Source: Defluviitalea saccharophila (GTDB taxonomy: Bacteria; Bacillota; Clostridia; Lachnospirales; Defluviitaleaceae). From it: a stretch of DNA of 64,000 nucleotides. A model generated the notes under the pieces. The model was not told where the DNA came from. It was given only the letters and a program-made list of their open reading frames with translations, and did not search any database. Position 1 is the first letter of the stretch; every line of letters begins with the position of its first letter. Of this stretch, positions 35,893-46,555 are shown in pieces. The stretch spans positions 2,294,001-2,358,000 of the forward strand of contig NZ_CP121687.1 in assembly GCF_038396635.1 (NCBI RefSeq), in the 5' to 3' direction. The position numbers and the translations under genes were made by a program.

Positions 35893-38800
35893 AGAAAGTA
35901 CTGGTGATCGGCTCAGGACCAATCATCATCGGGCAGGCAGCAGAGTTTGACTACTCAGGAACTCAGGCTTGTCAGGCTTTAAAAGAAGAAGGAATCGAGG
36001 TTGTATTAATCAATAGCAATCCTGCCACCATTATGACGGACAGAGAAATAGCGGATAAAATTTATATCGAACCTTTAACAACGGAAACCATAGAAAAAAT
36101 CATCCAAAAAGAAAGACCGGATTCTCTTTTAGCAGGAATGGGCGGTCAAACGGGACTGAATTTAGCCGTAGAGCTTTATGATAAAGGAATACTCCAAAAA
36201 TATAACGTACGGGTTATAGGAACACCCATAGAAGCCATCAAAGAAGGGGAAGACCGGGAAGGATTTAAAAATTTGATGGAGAGAATCGGCCAACCCATCG
36301 TGGAAAGTGAAATTGTAACCAATCTTGAAGATGGCATAAGATTTGCCGGGAAGATCGGATACCCTGTGGTTGTGCGTCCTGCATACACCCTGGGAGGAAC
36401 AGGGGGAGGAATAGCAGAGGATGAAGAAGAATTAAGGGAAATCCTCTCTCAGGGACTTCATTTAAGCAGGGTAGGTCAGGTACTTTTAGAAAAAAGCATC
36501 AAAGGTTGGAAAGAGATAGAATATGAGGTGATGAGAGATAGCTTTGGCAATTGCATCACCGTATGTAATATGGAAAACATTGATCCGGTTGGAGTGCATA
36601 CAGGGGACAGTATCGTTGTTGCTCCAAGTCAGACCCTTTCCGATAGGGAGTACCAAATGCTTCGCTCGGCTTCTTTAGATATTATCAATGCCATAGGCAT
36701 TCAGGGAGGCTGTAATGTTCAGCTTGCCCTTAATCCCAATAGTTTTGAATATGTGGTCATAGAAATCAATCCGAGAGTAAGCCGTTCATCTGCTCTTGCT
36801 TCCAAGGCGACGGGCTATCCCATAGCCAAAGTAGCCGCTAAAATCGCTCTTGGATATGGGCTGGATGAAATCAAAAATGCGGTAACCGGCAAGACTTATG
36901 CTTGCTTTGAGCCTACTTTGGATTATGTGGTGATTAAGATTCCAAAATGGCCTTTTGATAAATTTCACGGTGCAAAGCGTTCCCTTGGTACCAAAATGAT
37001 GGCAACTGGAGAAATCATGGCCATTGGCAATAATTTTGAAGCAGCCCTCTTAAAAGGCATTCGCTCCCTTGAAATAGGCCAATACTCATTAGAAAGAAAA
37101 TCTTCTTCCCAAAGGACTTTGGAAGAATTAAAGAAAAGGGTACAAATCCCCGATGATGAGAGAATCTTCGACCTGGCAGAGATGCTAAGAAGAAGCTATC
37201 GTGTGGAAAAAGTGTGTCAAATCACAGGCATGGATCCTTTCTTTGTGGAAAAAATCAGATGGATTGTGGAACAAGAAGAAATTTTAAAACAGATGAAAGT
37301 CGAAGATTTCACCAAAGAATACCTCTATATGTTAAAGAAAAAAGGATTTTCAGATAAAGGTATCGCAGATTTCCTGAACATAAGCCCCCAGGATGTATAT
37401 AGTCTAAGAATGAAATGGAATATTAAACCGGTATATAAGATGGTAGATACCTGTGGAGGAGAATTTGAGGCGGAATCCCCCTACTATTACTCTACCTATG
37501 ATGAATACGATGAAGTGGAAGTATCGGACAAGAAAAAAGTCATGGTTATTGGTTCGGGGCCAATTAGAATCGGTCAGGGAATAGAATTTGACTACTGTTC
37601 GGTACACAGCGTATTAGCTCTAAAGAAGGCAGGGATTGAAACCGTTATAGTCAATAACAATCCCGAAACCGTAAGTACGGACTTTAATATATCCGACAAA
37701 TTATACTTTGAACCCCTTACAGAAGAAGATGTTCTAAACATTGTAGAAAAGGAAAAACCAGATGGAGTTATCCTTCAGTTTGGAGGGCAGACTGCAATAA
37801 AGCTGGCAAAATTCTTTAGGGAAATGAATATTCCAATCTACGGTACGAAACCTGAACAAATCGATGCTGCAGAAGACAGGGAAAAATTCGATGACCTTTT
37901 AGAAAGATTAGATATCAGGCGTCCTAAGGGAAAGGCAGTCTGGAGTCTTGAAGAGGGCTTAAAAGAAGCAAAAGCCCTGGGATACCCTGTACTGGTTCGT
38001 CCTTCCTATGTCCTGGGGGGACAAGGAATGGAAATCACCTATCAGGAAAAAGAATTAAAACAATACTTAGGAAACGCCTTCGAAAGGGATAGTAAAAATC
38101 CAGTACTTATTGACAGATACTTAACAGGACGGGAAATAGAAGTGGATGCTATTTGCGACGGAGAGGACATCTTAATTCCCGGAATTATGGAACATCTTGA
38201 AAGAGCGGGAGTGCATTCGGGAGATAGCATTACCATATACCCAAGTCAAAATATATCTCTAAAGATGAAAGAAAAAATTCTTGATTACACGAAGCGAATA
38301 GCCCTTGCCTTAGACGTAATAGGCATGGTGAATATCCAGTTTATAGAGTTTGAAAATGAATTATACATCATAGAAGTGAACCCCAGATCCAGTCGAACCG
38401 TGCCTTATATCAGCAAGGTTACCGGGGTACCGGTTATAGAGCTTGCCACAAGGGTAATGCTTGGAGAGCGTTTAAGGGATTTAGGATACGGTGTTGACCT
38501 CTATAAGGAAGCAGAACTTATAGCAGTAAAAGTGCCTGTTTTCTCCACAGAAAAACTCCCCAGGGTAGAAGTCAGCCTGGGACCTGAGATGCGTTCTACA
38601 GGTGAGGTATTAGGAGTTGGGAAAACCTTAGAGGAGGCTTTATACAAAGGATTTATTGCGGCAGGCATCAATGTTCCAAAGAAAAATGGCACAATTTTAG
38701 CAACTATCAAACCCTACGACCAGAAAGAATTTATACCGATTGCAAAAGCCTTTAAAGACAAGGGCTACCGCTTTATCGCCACGGAAGGGACCGCAAAACT

Positions 38801-39092
38801 CTTAGAAAAAGAAGACATCCCGGTAACCGAAGTTAAAAAGATCAGCGAAGGAGTTCCTAATATATTAGACAGCATAAGAAGCGGTATTATCGACATTGTG
38901 ATTAATACGCCCACCAAAGGAAATGACTCAAAAAGAGACGGATTCAGAATCAGAAGGGCAGCCATAGAATCTTCGGTCAATATCTTTACATCCCTGGATA
39001 CGGTAAATGCCATGTTAAAGGTAATGGATGCCGATTTAACTTTAGCAGAGGCAGGGGTATATGATTTAGGAGGAAGCCATGAAAGAAATTAA
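35871..39092 (+). CDS. carB: Carbamoyl phosphate synthase, large chain
   Basis: This 1073-residue enzyme makes carbamoyl phosphate from bicarbonate, ammonia and two ATP. It is an internal duplication: [17 protein letters not shown] opens the first half and [17 protein letters not shown] the second (about residue 558), each with an ATP-grasp domain containing NPR and GGTGGG-type or GGQG loops. The last part (about 930-1073) is the MGS-like allosteric domain, the usual site for UMP or ornithine. GGAGG precedes the ATG inside carA. It overlaps pyrK by 14 nt. Confidence 0.97.
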   Translation: MPRDNSIKKVLVIGSGPIIIGQAAEFDYSGTQACQALKEEGIEVVLINSNPATIMTDREIADKIYIEPLTTETIEKIIQKERPDSLLAGMGGQTGLNLAVELYDKGILQKYNVRVIGTPIEAIKEGEDREGFKNLMERIGQPIVESEIVTNLEDGIRFAGKIGYPVVVRPAYTLGGTGGGIAEDEEELREILSQGLHLSRVGQVLLEKSIKGWKEIEYEVMRDSFGNCITVCNMENIDPVGVHTGDSIVVAPSQTLSDREYQMLRSASLDIINAIGIQGGCNVQLALNPNSFEYVVIEINPRVSRSSALASKATGYPIAKVAAKIALGYGLDEIKNAVTGKTYACFEPTLDYVVIKIPKWPFDKFHGAKRSLGTKMMATGEIMAIGNNFEAALLKGIRSLEIGQYSLERKSSSQRTLEELKKRVQIPDDERIFDLAEMLRRSYRVEKVCQITGMDPFFVEKIRWIVEQEEILKQMKVEDFTKEYLYMLKKKGFSDKGIADFLNISPQDVYSLRMKWNIKPVYKMVDTCGGEFEAESPYYYSTYDEYDEVEVSDKKKVMVIGSGPIRIGQGIEFDYCSVHSVLALKKAGIETVIVNNNPETVSTDFNISDKLYFEPLTEEDVLNIVEKEKPDGVILQFGGQTAIKLAKFFREMNIPIYGTKPEQIDAAEDREKFDDLLERLDIRRPKGKAVWSLEEGLKEAKALGYPVLVRPSYVLGGQGMEITYQEKELKQYLGNAFERDSKNPVLIDRYLTGREIEVDAICDGEDILIPGIMEHLERAGVHSGDSITIYPSQNISLKMKEKILDYTKRIALALDVIGMVNIQFIEFENELYIIEVNPRSSRTVPYISKVTGVPVIELATRVMLGERLRDLGYGVDLYKEAELIAVKVPVFSTEKLPRVEVSLGPEMRSTGEVLGVGKTLEEALYKGFIAAGINVPKKNGTILATIKPYDQKEFIPIAKAFKDKGYRFIATEGTAKLLEKEDIPVTEVKKISEGVPNILDSIRSGIIDIVINTPTKGNDSKRDGFRIRRAAIESSVNIFTSLDTVNAMLKVMDADLTLAEAGVYDLGGSHERN

Positions 39093-39852
39093 GCATGTGA
39101 CCGTATTGGAAAATCAAATGATAGCCCCCTATATGTATAGCATGACTTTGCAGGCTGATGGTATTGCAGAGCTTGCAAAGCCGGGGCAATTTGTCAATCT
39201 GTACTGCAAGGGAGAAGCTAGGCTTCTTCCAAGACCCATCAGTATCTGTGAAATCAATAAAGAAGAGGGAACTATAAACCTGATTTACGCCGTAGCAGGA
39301 AAAGGAACAGAGGAATTTAGTCATATAGAAGAAGGAGAAACCATAGAAATTCTGGGACCTTTAGGGAACGGATTTATGATTGATGAGAGCAAAAGAAGAA
39401 ATATTGTCGTAGGAGGAGGAGTCGGAACACCGCCTCTTCTTGAACTGGTAAAGCAATTAAAAGGGGAAGTAGATGTTTATCTTGGCTTTAGAAGTTACCC
39501 CATACTTGTAGAAGAATTTGAAAGACTTGGGGCAAGGGTGCATATTGCCACTGAGGACGGCAGCGTAGATTTTAAAGGAAACGTTTTAGAGCTGATGAAA
39601 AAGGAAAATGTAAAGGGAGACATCATCTATAGCTGCGGTCCTAAACCGATGTTAAGGGCAATATCACAGTGGGCAGCTTCTCAAAACATACCCATGCAGG
39701 TTTCCCTGGAAGAAAGAATGGCCTGTGGTATCGGAGTATGTGTAGGCTGTGTATGCAAAACCAGGAAAAAAGATGAAGGAGACTGGCAGCACAGAAAAGT
39801 GTGCAAGGACGGCCCCGTATTTTGGAGTGATGAGGTGATCTGGGATGAATAA
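39079..39852 (+). CDS. pyrK: Dihydroorotate dehydrogenase electron-transfer subunit
   Basis: This 257-residue FAD and [2Fe-2S] protein passes electrons from PyrD to NAD+. The FAD domain carries [11 protein letters not shown] (about 52-62); the NAD domain [18 protein letters not shown] (about 112-129); and the cluster cysteines lie in [11 protein letters not shown] and VCKDGPVF at the C-terminus. AGGAGG precedes the ATG within the end of carB. Its presence shows the dehydrogenase is the type 1B, NAD-linked form. Confidence 0.96.
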   Translation: MKEIKHVTVLENQMIAPYMYSMTLQADGIAELAKPGQFVNLYCKGEARLLPRPISICEINKEEGTINLIYAVAGKGTEEFSHIEEGETIEILGPLGNGFMIDESKRRNIVVGGGVGTPPLLELVKQLKGEVDVYLGFRSYPILVEEFERLGARVHIATEDGSVDFKGNVLELMKKENVKGDIIYSCGPKPMLRAISQWAASQNIPMQVSLEERMACGIGVCVGCVCKTRKKDEGDWQHRKVCKDGPVFWSDEVIWDE

Positions 39853-40759
39853 AGAAAGTTTGGATCTTAAGGTGGAGATAGGTGGGGTCGTTTTAAAAAA
39901 TCCCGTAACCGTTGCTTCCGGTACCTTTGGTTCCGGAAGAGAATTTGCAGAGTTTATCGACTTGAATCAGCTAGGAGCAGTTACAGTAAAAGGTGTCTCA
40001 AGTGTTCCATGGAAAGGGAACCCCTCTCCCAGAATTGCAGAAACCTATGGTGGAATGTTAAACAGTGTAGGATTACAAAATCCCGGAGTAGAAGAGTTTA
40101 TCAAAAACGATATTCCTTTTCTTCGTGAGTTTGATACGAAAATCATTGTAAATATTGCAGGAAAGACCATAGAGGAATACTGCGATGTGGCTGAAAAACT
40201 CTCCCATGCAGATATCGATTTAATAGAGTTAAATATCTCCTGTCCCAATGTTAAAGAGGGGGGCGTAGCCTTTGGAACCGATGCCAAGATGGCTAAGGAA
40301 GTTACAAAAGAAGTAAAACGTCACTCAAAGCATCCGGTTATCGTAAAGTTAAGTCCCAATGTAACGGATATCACAGAAATTGCCAAAGCTGTGGTGGAGG
40401 GAGGAGCCGACGGATTATCCCTTATCAATACTCTGCTTGGAATGGCGATAGATATCCATAAAAAAAGACCCATACTAGCAAATACCGTAGGGGGATTTTC
40501 CGGGCCGGCCATAAAACCCGTTGCCCTTAGAATGGTGTACCAAGTGGCCAAAGCCGTATCCCTTCCCATCATCGGCATGGGAGGGATCTCTACGGGAGAA
40601 GATGCGGTAGAATTTATCCTGGCCGGCGCAACAGCCGTAGCAGTAGGAACGGCTAATTTTAGAAATCCAAGAGCAACTATGGATGTACTGAACGGAATTA
40701 AAGAATACATGATGACTTACGGGATTAAATCTCTTGATGAAATAAGAGGAATAGTCTAG
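39845..40759 (+). CDS. pyrD: Dihydroorotate dehydrogenase, catalytic subunit (type 1B)
   Basis: This 304-residue FMN enzyme oxidises dihydroorotate to orotate. It has [15 protein letters not shown] near the N-terminus, the catalytic base Cys in [11 protein letters not shown] (about residue 132), [10 protein letters not shown] near 160, and the FMN phosphate loop [11 protein letters not shown] (about 240-250). A Cys base and adjacent pyrK fit the type 1B class. The start overlaps pyrK by 8 nt, with GAGGTGATC upstream. Confidence 0.97.
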   Translation: MNKESLDLKVEIGGVVLKNPVTVASGTFGSGREFAEFIDLNQLGAVTVKGVSSVPWKGNPSPRIAETYGGMLNSVGLQNPGVEEFIKNDIPFLREFDTKIIVNIAGKTIEEYCDVAEKLSHADIDLIELNISCPNVKEGGVAFGTDAKMAKEVTKEVKRHSKHPVIVKLSPNVTDITEIAKAVVEGGADGLSLINTLLGMAIDIHKKRPILANTVGGFSGPAIKPVALRMVYQVAKAVSLPIIGMGGISTGEDAVEFILAGATAVAVGTANFRNPRATMDVLNGIKEYMMTYGIKSLDEIRGIV

Positions 40760-40795
40760 ACCATTGACTAATAAAATAAAATTGGAGGAATAGAA

Positions 40796-41383
40796 ATGAT
40801 TAATAAAGAAAGAGCAATAGAGATTTTTAAAGAAACAGAAGTACTGCTTGAAGGACATTTCCTTTTAACCTCAGGAAGACATAGCAATCAATATATGCAG
40901 TGTGCAAAGATTTTACAATACCCCAATTATGCAGAAGAACTCGCCAAAGGACTGGCAGAGGAGTTTAAAGAGGATTCTATTGATATGGTTGTTGGCCCTG
41001 CCATGGGGGGGATTATCATAGCCTATGAATTGGCAAGACAGTTAAATGTTAAGAACTTATTTACAGAAAGAGAAAACGGAAAAATGACTCTTAAAAGAGG
41101 CTTTACTATCCCTAAAGGGGCGAGAGTCCTGGTGGCAGAAGATGTTGTTACAACAGGGGGATCGGTTTTTGAGGTGATGGATATCGTAAAAGAACAAGGG
41201 GGAGAAGTGGCAGGCGTTGCTGTTTTGGTCGACAGAAGCAACGGAACCATTGACTTTGGAACTAAACTTAGGGCGGCATTAACTGCCGATGTCATATCTT
41301 ATGAAGCGGAAGAATGTCCCCTTTGTAAAGAAGGCAAACTTCCTATAGTGAAGCCTGGAAGCCGTAGCATTAATCAAAAATAA
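40796..41383 (+). CDS. pyrE: Orotate phosphoribosyltransferase
   Basis: This 195-residue enzyme joins orotate and PRPP to give OMP. The PRPP-binding motif is VLVAEDVVTTGGSV (about 104-117), with the mobile loop TERENGKMTLKRGF just before it. The C-terminal EECPLCKEGKLP is common in this subtype, which ends CPLC-GxP. TTGGAGG precedes the ATG. It completes the UMP pathway genes and lies 36 nt after pyrD. No clear terminator was found in the 104 nt that follow. Confidence 0.96.
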   Translation: MINKERAIEIFKETEVLLEGHFLLTSGRHSNQYMQCAKILQYPNYAEELAKGLAEEFKEDSIDMVVGPAMGGIIIAYELARQLNVKNLFTERENGKMTLKRGFTIPKGARVLVAEDVVTTGGSVFEVMDIVKEQGGEVAGVAVLVDRSNGTIDFGTKLRAALTADVISYEAEECPLCKEGKLPIVKPGSRSINQK

Positions 41384-41487
41384 AAAATAAATGAAATTTT
41401 AGTAATAGTCTTCCATTTTGCCTCGAAATCAATTATAGTTATAATTATATAGATGTGATTATTATTGGTTGAAGGCAGGTTATTATT

Positions 41488-42885
41488 ATGAATTATTGGG
41501 AGGATCTTACGCATACCCGGAATAAGCTGGCCATCAAATTCTTATGGGGGTTTTATGTCACTGCAGCCATTATGGTAACCATTCATCTGGGTCAATTCAT
41601 GAGCCATCATATTATCGGGTTTATTCTATGCTTTATCGCAACTTTTGCCGTTTACAGACAGAAGAACGTCGTTTTTACCATGTATCTTATTATTACCATT
41701 ATGTTTGTGTACTTTTTGGCTTTGCTGGAACTGCGCCCTCATTTTGTGAATGTCATTTTCGTATGGCTGACGCTTATTTTAAGCTCAATCTACCAGCAGT
41801 ATAGGGTCATTATGTTGGCGGGAGCTTATTCAGCGGGGATTACCGTTTATTCCTTTGCATTGCATGGTACCGAACTTATAAACAATTTTCAGCATACAGA
41901 CATGATCTATTTTGTGCTTTTTGGTGCCTTTATGACAGTGTATTTTATCTTTTATACCAAATTTACGAGGGATTTATGGGTAAAAGAAAGAGAGAACGAT
42001 CGGCATCTAAAAAATATTCTGGATAGTGTCAGTGTAGTGACTTTAAGTTTTGACGTAAACACAAAGAAAATGTCCTTTTCCGAGGGCATCACTCAACTCA
42101 CTGAGTACAGCCTGAAGGATTTTGAAGACAATCCGAATTTATGGAAGGAAGTGATTTACCCTAAGGATTTTAAAACCATCGCAAAAAATTATAAAGAATT
42201 TTATAAGGGTGAATCCAAGGTATTTGATATTCGTATTACTACTAGAATGAAGAAAGAGAAATGGCTGCAGGTCAGAGTGATACCGGTTTTAGACAGCAAT
42301 AAAAAAGTGATGCAGATCAATGGCGTTGTCATCGACATCACAGAAAGAAGATGTATGGAAGAAGAAATCAAATATATGGCATACCATGATATCCTCACAG
42401 AGCTTCCCAATAGAATTCAATTCAACGATTATTTTATAAAAACATTATCCGAAGCAAAGAACGAAAAACAGCAAATGGCTATTTTATTTATTGATTTGGA
42501 TAAATTTAAAACAATTAATGATACTTTAGGCCATGATATCGGCGATCTGCTCTTAAAAGAAACTGCGAAAAGGTTAAAGGCTGTTTTAAGAGAGACGGAT
42601 TTTGTGTGTCGAGTTGGAGGAGACGAATTTATTATTCTTTTAAATAATATTACGAACAATGAAGTAAACAAATTGGCACAAAGAATTGTAGATGCATTTA
42701 AGGATAAATTTGTACTTCGGGGGAATACTCTCTATGTAACGCCTAGCATAGGCATCAGTATTTACCCCAATCATGGCAATGACATCGAAACATTAATCAA
42801 AAAAGCCGATGATGCCATGTATCTTGCAAAGAAAAAAGGAAAAAATAATTATCAATTTTATAATTCGATGCTAAAAGATGCATAA
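41488..42885 (+). CDS. Membrane-bound PAS-GGDEF diguanylate cyclase
   Basis: This 465-residue protein has five or six N-terminal membrane segments (about 15-165), a PAS domain (about 175-290) and a C-terminal GGDEF domain (about 300-463). The GGDEF signature is exact at about 377-381 (VGGDEFII), so diguanylate cyclase activity is likely; I see no RxxD inhibitory site before it. AAGGCAGG precedes the ATG. It is the second c-di-GMP enzyme gene of the window and stands alone, with a strong terminator. Confidence 0.92.
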   Translation: MNYWEDLTHTRNKLAIKFLWGFYVTAAIMVTIHLGQFMSHHIIGFILCFIATFAVYRQKNVVFTMYLIITIMFVYFLALLELRPHFVNVIFVWLTLILSSIYQQYRVIMLAGAYSAGITVYSFALHGTELINNFQHTDMIYFVLFGAFMTVYFIFYTKFTRDLWVKERENDRHLKNILDSVSVVTLSFDVNTKKMSFSEGITQLTEYSLKDFEDNPNLWKEVIYPKDFKTIAKNYKEFYKGESKVFDIRITTRMKKEKWLQVRVIPVLDSNKKVMQINGVVIDITERRCMEEEIKYMAYHDILTELPNRIQFNDYFIKTLSEAKNEKQQMAILFIDLDKFKTINDTLGHDIGDLLLKETAKRLKAVLRETDFVCRVGGDEFIILLNNITNNEVNKLAQRIVDAFKDKFVLRGNTLYVTPSIGISIYPNHGNDIETLIKKADDAMYLAKKKGKNNYQFYNSMLKDA

Positions 42886-42890
42886 TAGTG

Positions 42891-42928
42891 AAAGAAACCT
42901 CTTTATATAGTATAAAGAGGTTTCTTTT
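42891..42928 (+). terminator. Terminator after diguanylate cyclase gene
   Basis: AAAGAAACCTCTTTATA (42891-42907) pairs perfectly with 42911-42927 around the loop TAG and runs into TTTG. Confidence 0.85.
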
Positions 42929-42970
42929 GAATATAGTTATAGCAATGAAAACAAAAAAGAAGGAAGAAGC

Positions 42971-43690
42971 ATGAAGGACTTTTTTGGAATGCAGTATCAA
43001 GGAGAGGCTTTTAAAGCGTTTTCCTATGCCCATATAAGCACAATCCTTATTATACTTTTAATTATTATTATAATTTATAGATTCAGAGAAAAGCTAAGGG
43101 AAGATCGAATCAATCAATATATCAGATATACAATGGGGACGATTTTATTGATTCAGCAAAGCCTTCTATATCTTTGGTATCATGCTAACGGATTATGGTC
43201 CTTTGCGGTATCCCTTCCCCTTAATTTATGTGAGGCTGCCGTTATATTATGCATTATATTGTTACTTACACAATCTAAATGGGTATATGAGGTATTGTAT
43301 TTTTGGGCTATGTGTGGTGTATTGTCTGCAATCATTACTCCTGATCTTGGATACAACTTTCCGCATTTCATGTTTTATCACTTTTTCATTACCCATGGAC
43401 TGGTAGTTATTGCCGTTTTATTTATGACCTTTGTAAACCGCTATAGACCTCAAAGAAATTCTATTGGAAAAGTACTGATTATAACAAATTTATACATGAT
43501 TTTTGTAGCCCTTGTAAACATCCTTACAGGAGGCAACTATCTTTTTCTTCGTCAAAAACCCAGTGCATTTTCGATTATGGATTATTTAGGTCCCTGGCCG
43601 TGGTATATCCTTTCACTGGAAGGAATAGCCTTAGTCGGATTTATATTAGCCTATTTGCCATTCAGGAAAGAGTTTCGCAAGCATACGTAA
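42971..43690 (+). CDS. YwaF/TIGR02206 family membrane protein
   Basis: This 239-residue protein has about seven hydrophobic segments. It matches the YwaF (TIGR02206) family pattern: FSYAHISTILIILLI near the start, LPLNLCEAAVIL, a PDLGYNFPHFMFYHFFITHG stretch (seen in segments, about 125-143), GGNYLFLRQKP and the final LGPWPWYILSLEG. The several His and aromatic residues in membrane segments are conserved features of the family, whose function is unknown. AAGGAAGAAG precedes the ATG. It converges with aguB. Confidence 0.82.
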   Translation: MKDFFGMQYQGEAFKAFSYAHISTILIILLIIIIIYRFREKLREDRINQYIRYTMGTILLIQQSLLYLWYHANGLWSFAVSLPLNLCEAAVILCIILLLTQSKWVYEVLYFWAMCGVLSAIITPDLGYNFPHFMFYHFFITHGLVVIAVLFMTFVNRYRPQRNSIGKVLIITNLYMIFVALVNILTGGNYLFLRQKPSAFSIMDYLGPWPWYILSLEGIALVGFILAYLPFRKEFRKHT

Positions 43691-43696
43691 TTAAAA

Positions 43697-43727
43697 AGAC
43701 GGTGTCTCTTAATTAGAGGCACCGTCG
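43697..43727. terminator. Terminator shared by aguB and the YwaF gene
   Basis: GACGGTGTCTCT (43698-43709) pairs with AGAGGCACCGTC (43715-43726) with one wobble. On the minus strand it is followed by TTTTT. The aguB stop codon lies in the loop. Confidence 0.85.
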
Positions 43728-44581
43728 CTGGTTAAAAGAGTTTTATACATTTCCGGTCTTCTGTCTCTAAATACACCCCATGCAATTCTTTGATTCCTTA
43801 ATTCATCCAAATCAAATTCTGCAGTCAAGATGGTTTCAGTGGAGCGATCTGCTTCGGCAATCTTTTCACCAAAGCCGTTGGTAATAAAGGAAGAACCATA
43901 AAAAGTAATACTGGAGTCTTCAAAGGTTTCTGTTCCTATTCTGTTGGATGCCACCACAGGCATGAGATTAGCAGCGGAATGGCCCTGCATAGTAATTTGC
44001 CAGTGGTTTTTGGAGTCATACTCTGGATTTTTTGGTTCTGAGCCGATGGCTGTGGGATAAAATAGGATTTCAGCACCCATGAGGGCCATAGAGCGAGCTG
44101 CTTCAGGGAACCATTGGTCCCAGCAGATTCCTATACCTATGGTACCGAACTTTGTATTCCAAACCTTAAAACCTGTATCCCCCGGGGTAAAATAGAATTT
44201 TTCTTCATATCCCGGTCCGTCGGGAATATGGGTTTTTCTATAGGTTCCAAGTATTTTGCCGTCTGCATCAATCACTGCCACTGAATTATAGTGGGCATTA
44301 TTTTTCCTTTCAAAAAAACTGATGGGCAGCACCACATTTAATTCTTTTGCAATGGATGAAAAATGAGCAATTGCCTTATTGGCAGATAGTTCTGAAGCAA
44401 GAGAAAAATATTTCGGTTTTTCTTCCTGGCAAAAATACAGGGTTTCGAATAATTCCTGCAGAAGAATAATATTTGCCCCTTGTGCAGCTGCATTTCTAAC
44501 CAGCTTTTCTGCATTTTTTATATTTTCATCTATATTCTTGCTGCATTGCATTTGAGTTGCAGCAACGATTACTTTTCTCAT
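43709..44581 (-). CDS. aguB: N-carbamoylputrescine amidase
   Basis: This 290-residue nitrilase-family enzyme hydrolyses N-carbamoylputrescine to putrescine, CO2 and ammonia. The catalytic triad is Glu43 (LLQELFE), Lys116 (YRKTHIPDGPGY) and Cys153 (GICWDQWFPE). The motif KTHIPDGPGYEEKFYFTPGD is characteristic of the AguB branch. The start ATG overlaps the stop codon of aguA (TGATG), giving tight translational coupling. Together the pair converts agmatine to putrescine. Confidence 0.96.
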   Translation of the reverse strand: MRKVIVAATQMQCSKNIDENIKNAEKLVRNAAAQGANIILLQELFETLYFCQEEKPKYFSLASELSANKAIAHFSSIAKELNVVLPISFFERKNNAHYNSVAVIDADGKILGTYRKTHIPDGPGYEEKFYFTPGDTGFKVWNTKFGTIGIGICWDQWFPEAARSMALMGAEILFYPTAIGSEPKNPEYDSKNHWQITMQGHSAANLMPVVASNRIGTETFEDSSITFYGSSFITNGFGEKIAEADRSTETILTAEFDLDELRNQRIAWGVFRDRRPEMYKTLLTSDGASN

Positions 44582-45636
44582 CAGATCACCTCTTTCATAT
44601 TCACATAAGGTCTGCCTAAAGGCATTTGTTGAGTGATACAGTGAATATTGCCTCCTCCTCTGACAATGGGAAGCCCATTAACTGCTACGATTTCTCTGTC
44701 AGGGAATACATTTTGCAGGATGTTGAGAGCATTTTCATCTGCTTCTTTACAGATACCTCCAAATACCGGAACGACAATTCCACCATTGGTAAAATAAAAA
44801 TTAATATAGCTAAGAGAGAGTCTTTGTCCTTCTTCATACATAGCAGGAGGCTGTTCGATTTCAATGATTTCAAAGGAGCGCCCCTTTGCATCTGTTGAAT
44901 GCTTTAGGATCTCTATATTTTCTTTTGAAATTTCATAATTAGGGTCTGATGAATCAGAGCAGGTTTGAATGAGGATGGTTCCAGGTTTTGCAAAGCAGGC
45001 GATATTATCTACATGACCGTCGGTTTCGTCTCCATACAGCCCTTTTTTCAACCATATTATTTTTTCCACATTTAGATAATTCATTAAAATATCCTCTATG
45101 TCTTCTTTTGACAGATGAGGATTTCTGTTCGGATTTAAGAGGCATTCTTCAGTTGTAAGAAGAGTCCCTTCCCCATCGACATGAATAGAGCCACCTTCTA
45201 AAACAATCGGTGCATCAAAGCAAGGAACATTTAATGCGTTTAACAGATGGGAGGCAACTTTATTGTCATTTTCAAAAGGATAATATTTTTCACCCCAGGC
45301 ATTAAATTTCCAATTGATACCGGCTAATTCTCCTTTTTTATTCACAAGGAAGGTAGGGCCGTTGTCCCGCATCCAGGAATCGTCATGGGGAATTTCTAAT
45401 AATTGAACATCAGAACCGCAGTAATGGGCTGCCTGAAATTTGGTATCTTCATTGACAATCATAACGACAGGCTCGAATTTGGCTATGGCCTTAGCCACAT
45501 CCCCGTAGGCTTTGCAGCTTTCTGTGAAATGTTCCTGCCAGATTTCTTTTCTGGCCGGCCATTCTAAGAAAGTACAGGCATGGGCATACCATTCCGGTGG
45601 CATTGTATAATGAAATAATTTAGGTATTTTATTCAT
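44581..45636 (-). CDS. aguA: Agmatine deiminase
   Basis: This 351-residue enzyme of the guanidine-modifying (PPAD) family converts agmatine to N-carbamoylputrescine and ammonia. It begins with the typical MPPEWYAHACTFLEWPA region, has HDDSWMRDNGPTFLV (in PHDDSWMRDNGP, about 85-96), EGGSIHVDGEGTLLTTEECLL and DGHVDN, and the nucleophile Cys at about 333 in GGNIHCITQQ. The start is ATG 45636 behind AAGGGAG; an upstream in-frame ATG at 45669 overlaps that site. No arginine decarboxylase gene is in the window, so agmatine may come from elsewhere. Confidence 0.96.
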   Translation of the reverse strand: MNKIPKLFHYTMPPEWYAHACTFLEWPARKEIWQEHFTESCKAYGDVAKAIAKFEPVVMIVNEDTKFQAAHYCGSDVQLLEIPHDDSWMRDNGPTFLVNKKGELAGINWKFNAWGEKYYPFENDNKVASHLLNALNVPCFDAPIVLEGGSIHVDGEGTLLTTEECLLNPNRNPHLSKEDIEDILMNYLNVEKIIWLKKGLYGDETDGHVDNIACFAKPGTILIQTCSDSSDPNYEISKENIEILKHSTDAKGRSFEIIEIEQPPAMYEEGQRLSLSYINFYFTNGGIVVPVFGGICKEADENALNILQNVFPDREIVAVNGLPIVRGGGNIHCITQQMPLGRPYVNMKEVI

Positions 45637-45676
45637 CCTAAAGACTCCCTTCAACTGGAAAAATCGCAAAGAAGAA

Positions 45677-45700
45677 GTCTATCGCCTAAAAGCAATAGAC
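45677..45700 (-). promoter_or_regulatory. Terminator-like hairpin in the aguA leader
   Basis: On the minus strand GTCTATTGC and GCGATAGAC form a 9-bp stem (one T-G pair) with loop TTTTAG, followed by TTCTTCTTT. It lies between the promoter at 45750-45778 and the aguA ribosome binding site, so it could act as an attenuator. Confidence 0.5.
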
Positions 45701-45749
45701 CTATTAAAATTCAATTTCAAACTCCATATCATATTGACAAGATGGATTC

Positions 45750-45778
45750 ATTATAGAAAAAAACTTATATATAGTCAA
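45750..45778 (-). promoter_or_regulatory. Sigma-A promoter of aguA-aguB
   Basis: On the minus strand TTGACT (45778-45773) and exact TATAAT (45755-45750) are 17 nt apart. The leader to aguA is about 107 nt. Confidence 0.75.
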
Positions 45779-45898
45779 TATAAAAAAAATGGTGAAAGAT
45801 AAATTTTTTTAAGCAATATTTCCCCATTTGTGATATATTAATTTTATGATAAAATGCCTATAAGTACTGAGGATTTACAGTTAAATGGGGGGAGAAGT

Positions 45899-46543
45899 GT
45901 GCAGACGTTTAAGGATTTAACACCCAAAAAAAAGTTAGAACACATCTTGTACTATTACAAATGGCATATTATTGTGGGAATAATCCTTCTTCTGGCGGGT
46001 ATCAACTTATTGATAAACATCTCTCAAAAGGATAAGAATATTCCGTTATTCACAATCTCCATTCAAGGCATTCCAGAGGATTATGACAAAATAGAAGCTT
46101 GGGAAGAAGATATTACCAATAAAATTGCAGAGTCCGATACCATGCAAAAAGTGAGAGTGGATTATTACCCTATTCGTTTAGACAATCAAGATCAAACCTC
46201 CACTGCCTATACTCAGAAATTTGTAGTATTAATGGGGGCAAGGGAACTGGACGTGGTGTGCCTGGATGAAGATGTATTTCTTACACAGGCTGCTATGGGA
46301 TATTATCAACCCTTGGATAAATTGCCTGAGCTATTTGATGTTTTAGATAAAAATGAGTCAAGAGCCGTAAAATTAAAATCAGAGGCCGATACCACCGAAC
46401 ATATATATGGGATTAAAGCTGATGATTTGGAAATAATAAAACAACTTGAAGAAAATACCGATGGAAAGATTATAGGGATAGTAAGCAATACAAAAAGGTT
46501 ATCCTATAGTATTGATTTTATTCAATTGCTACTTAAAGAATGA
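45899..46543 (+). CDS. Single-pass membrane protein of unknown function
   Basis: I do not recognise this protein. From GTG 45899 it has 214 residues: a short basic N-terminus (KDLTPKKKLEHILYYYKWH), one membrane segment (about 22-42) and a soluble domain that is probably extracytoplasmic, with LFTISIQGIP and VVLMGARELDVVCLDEDVFL as hydrophobic cores. The latter region resembles solute-binding-protein fragments, but this is weak. GTG is preferred because GGGGGGAG lies just upstream; ATG 45854, without a ribosome binding site, would add 15 residues. It is 12 nt from the HRDC gene, so the two are probably co-transcribed. Confidence 0.65.
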   Translation: MQTFKDLTPKKKLEHILYYYKWHIIVGIILLLAGINLLINISQKDKNIPLFTISIQGIPEDYDKIEAWEEDITNKIAESDTMQKVRVDYYPIRLDNQDQTSTAYTQKFVVLMGARELDVVCLDEDVFLTQAAMGYYQPLDKLPELFDVLDKNESRAVKLKSEADTTEHIYGIKADDLEIIKQLEENTDGKIIGIVSNTKRLSYSIDFIQLLLKE

Positions 46544-46555
46544 GGAGGGAGCTTA

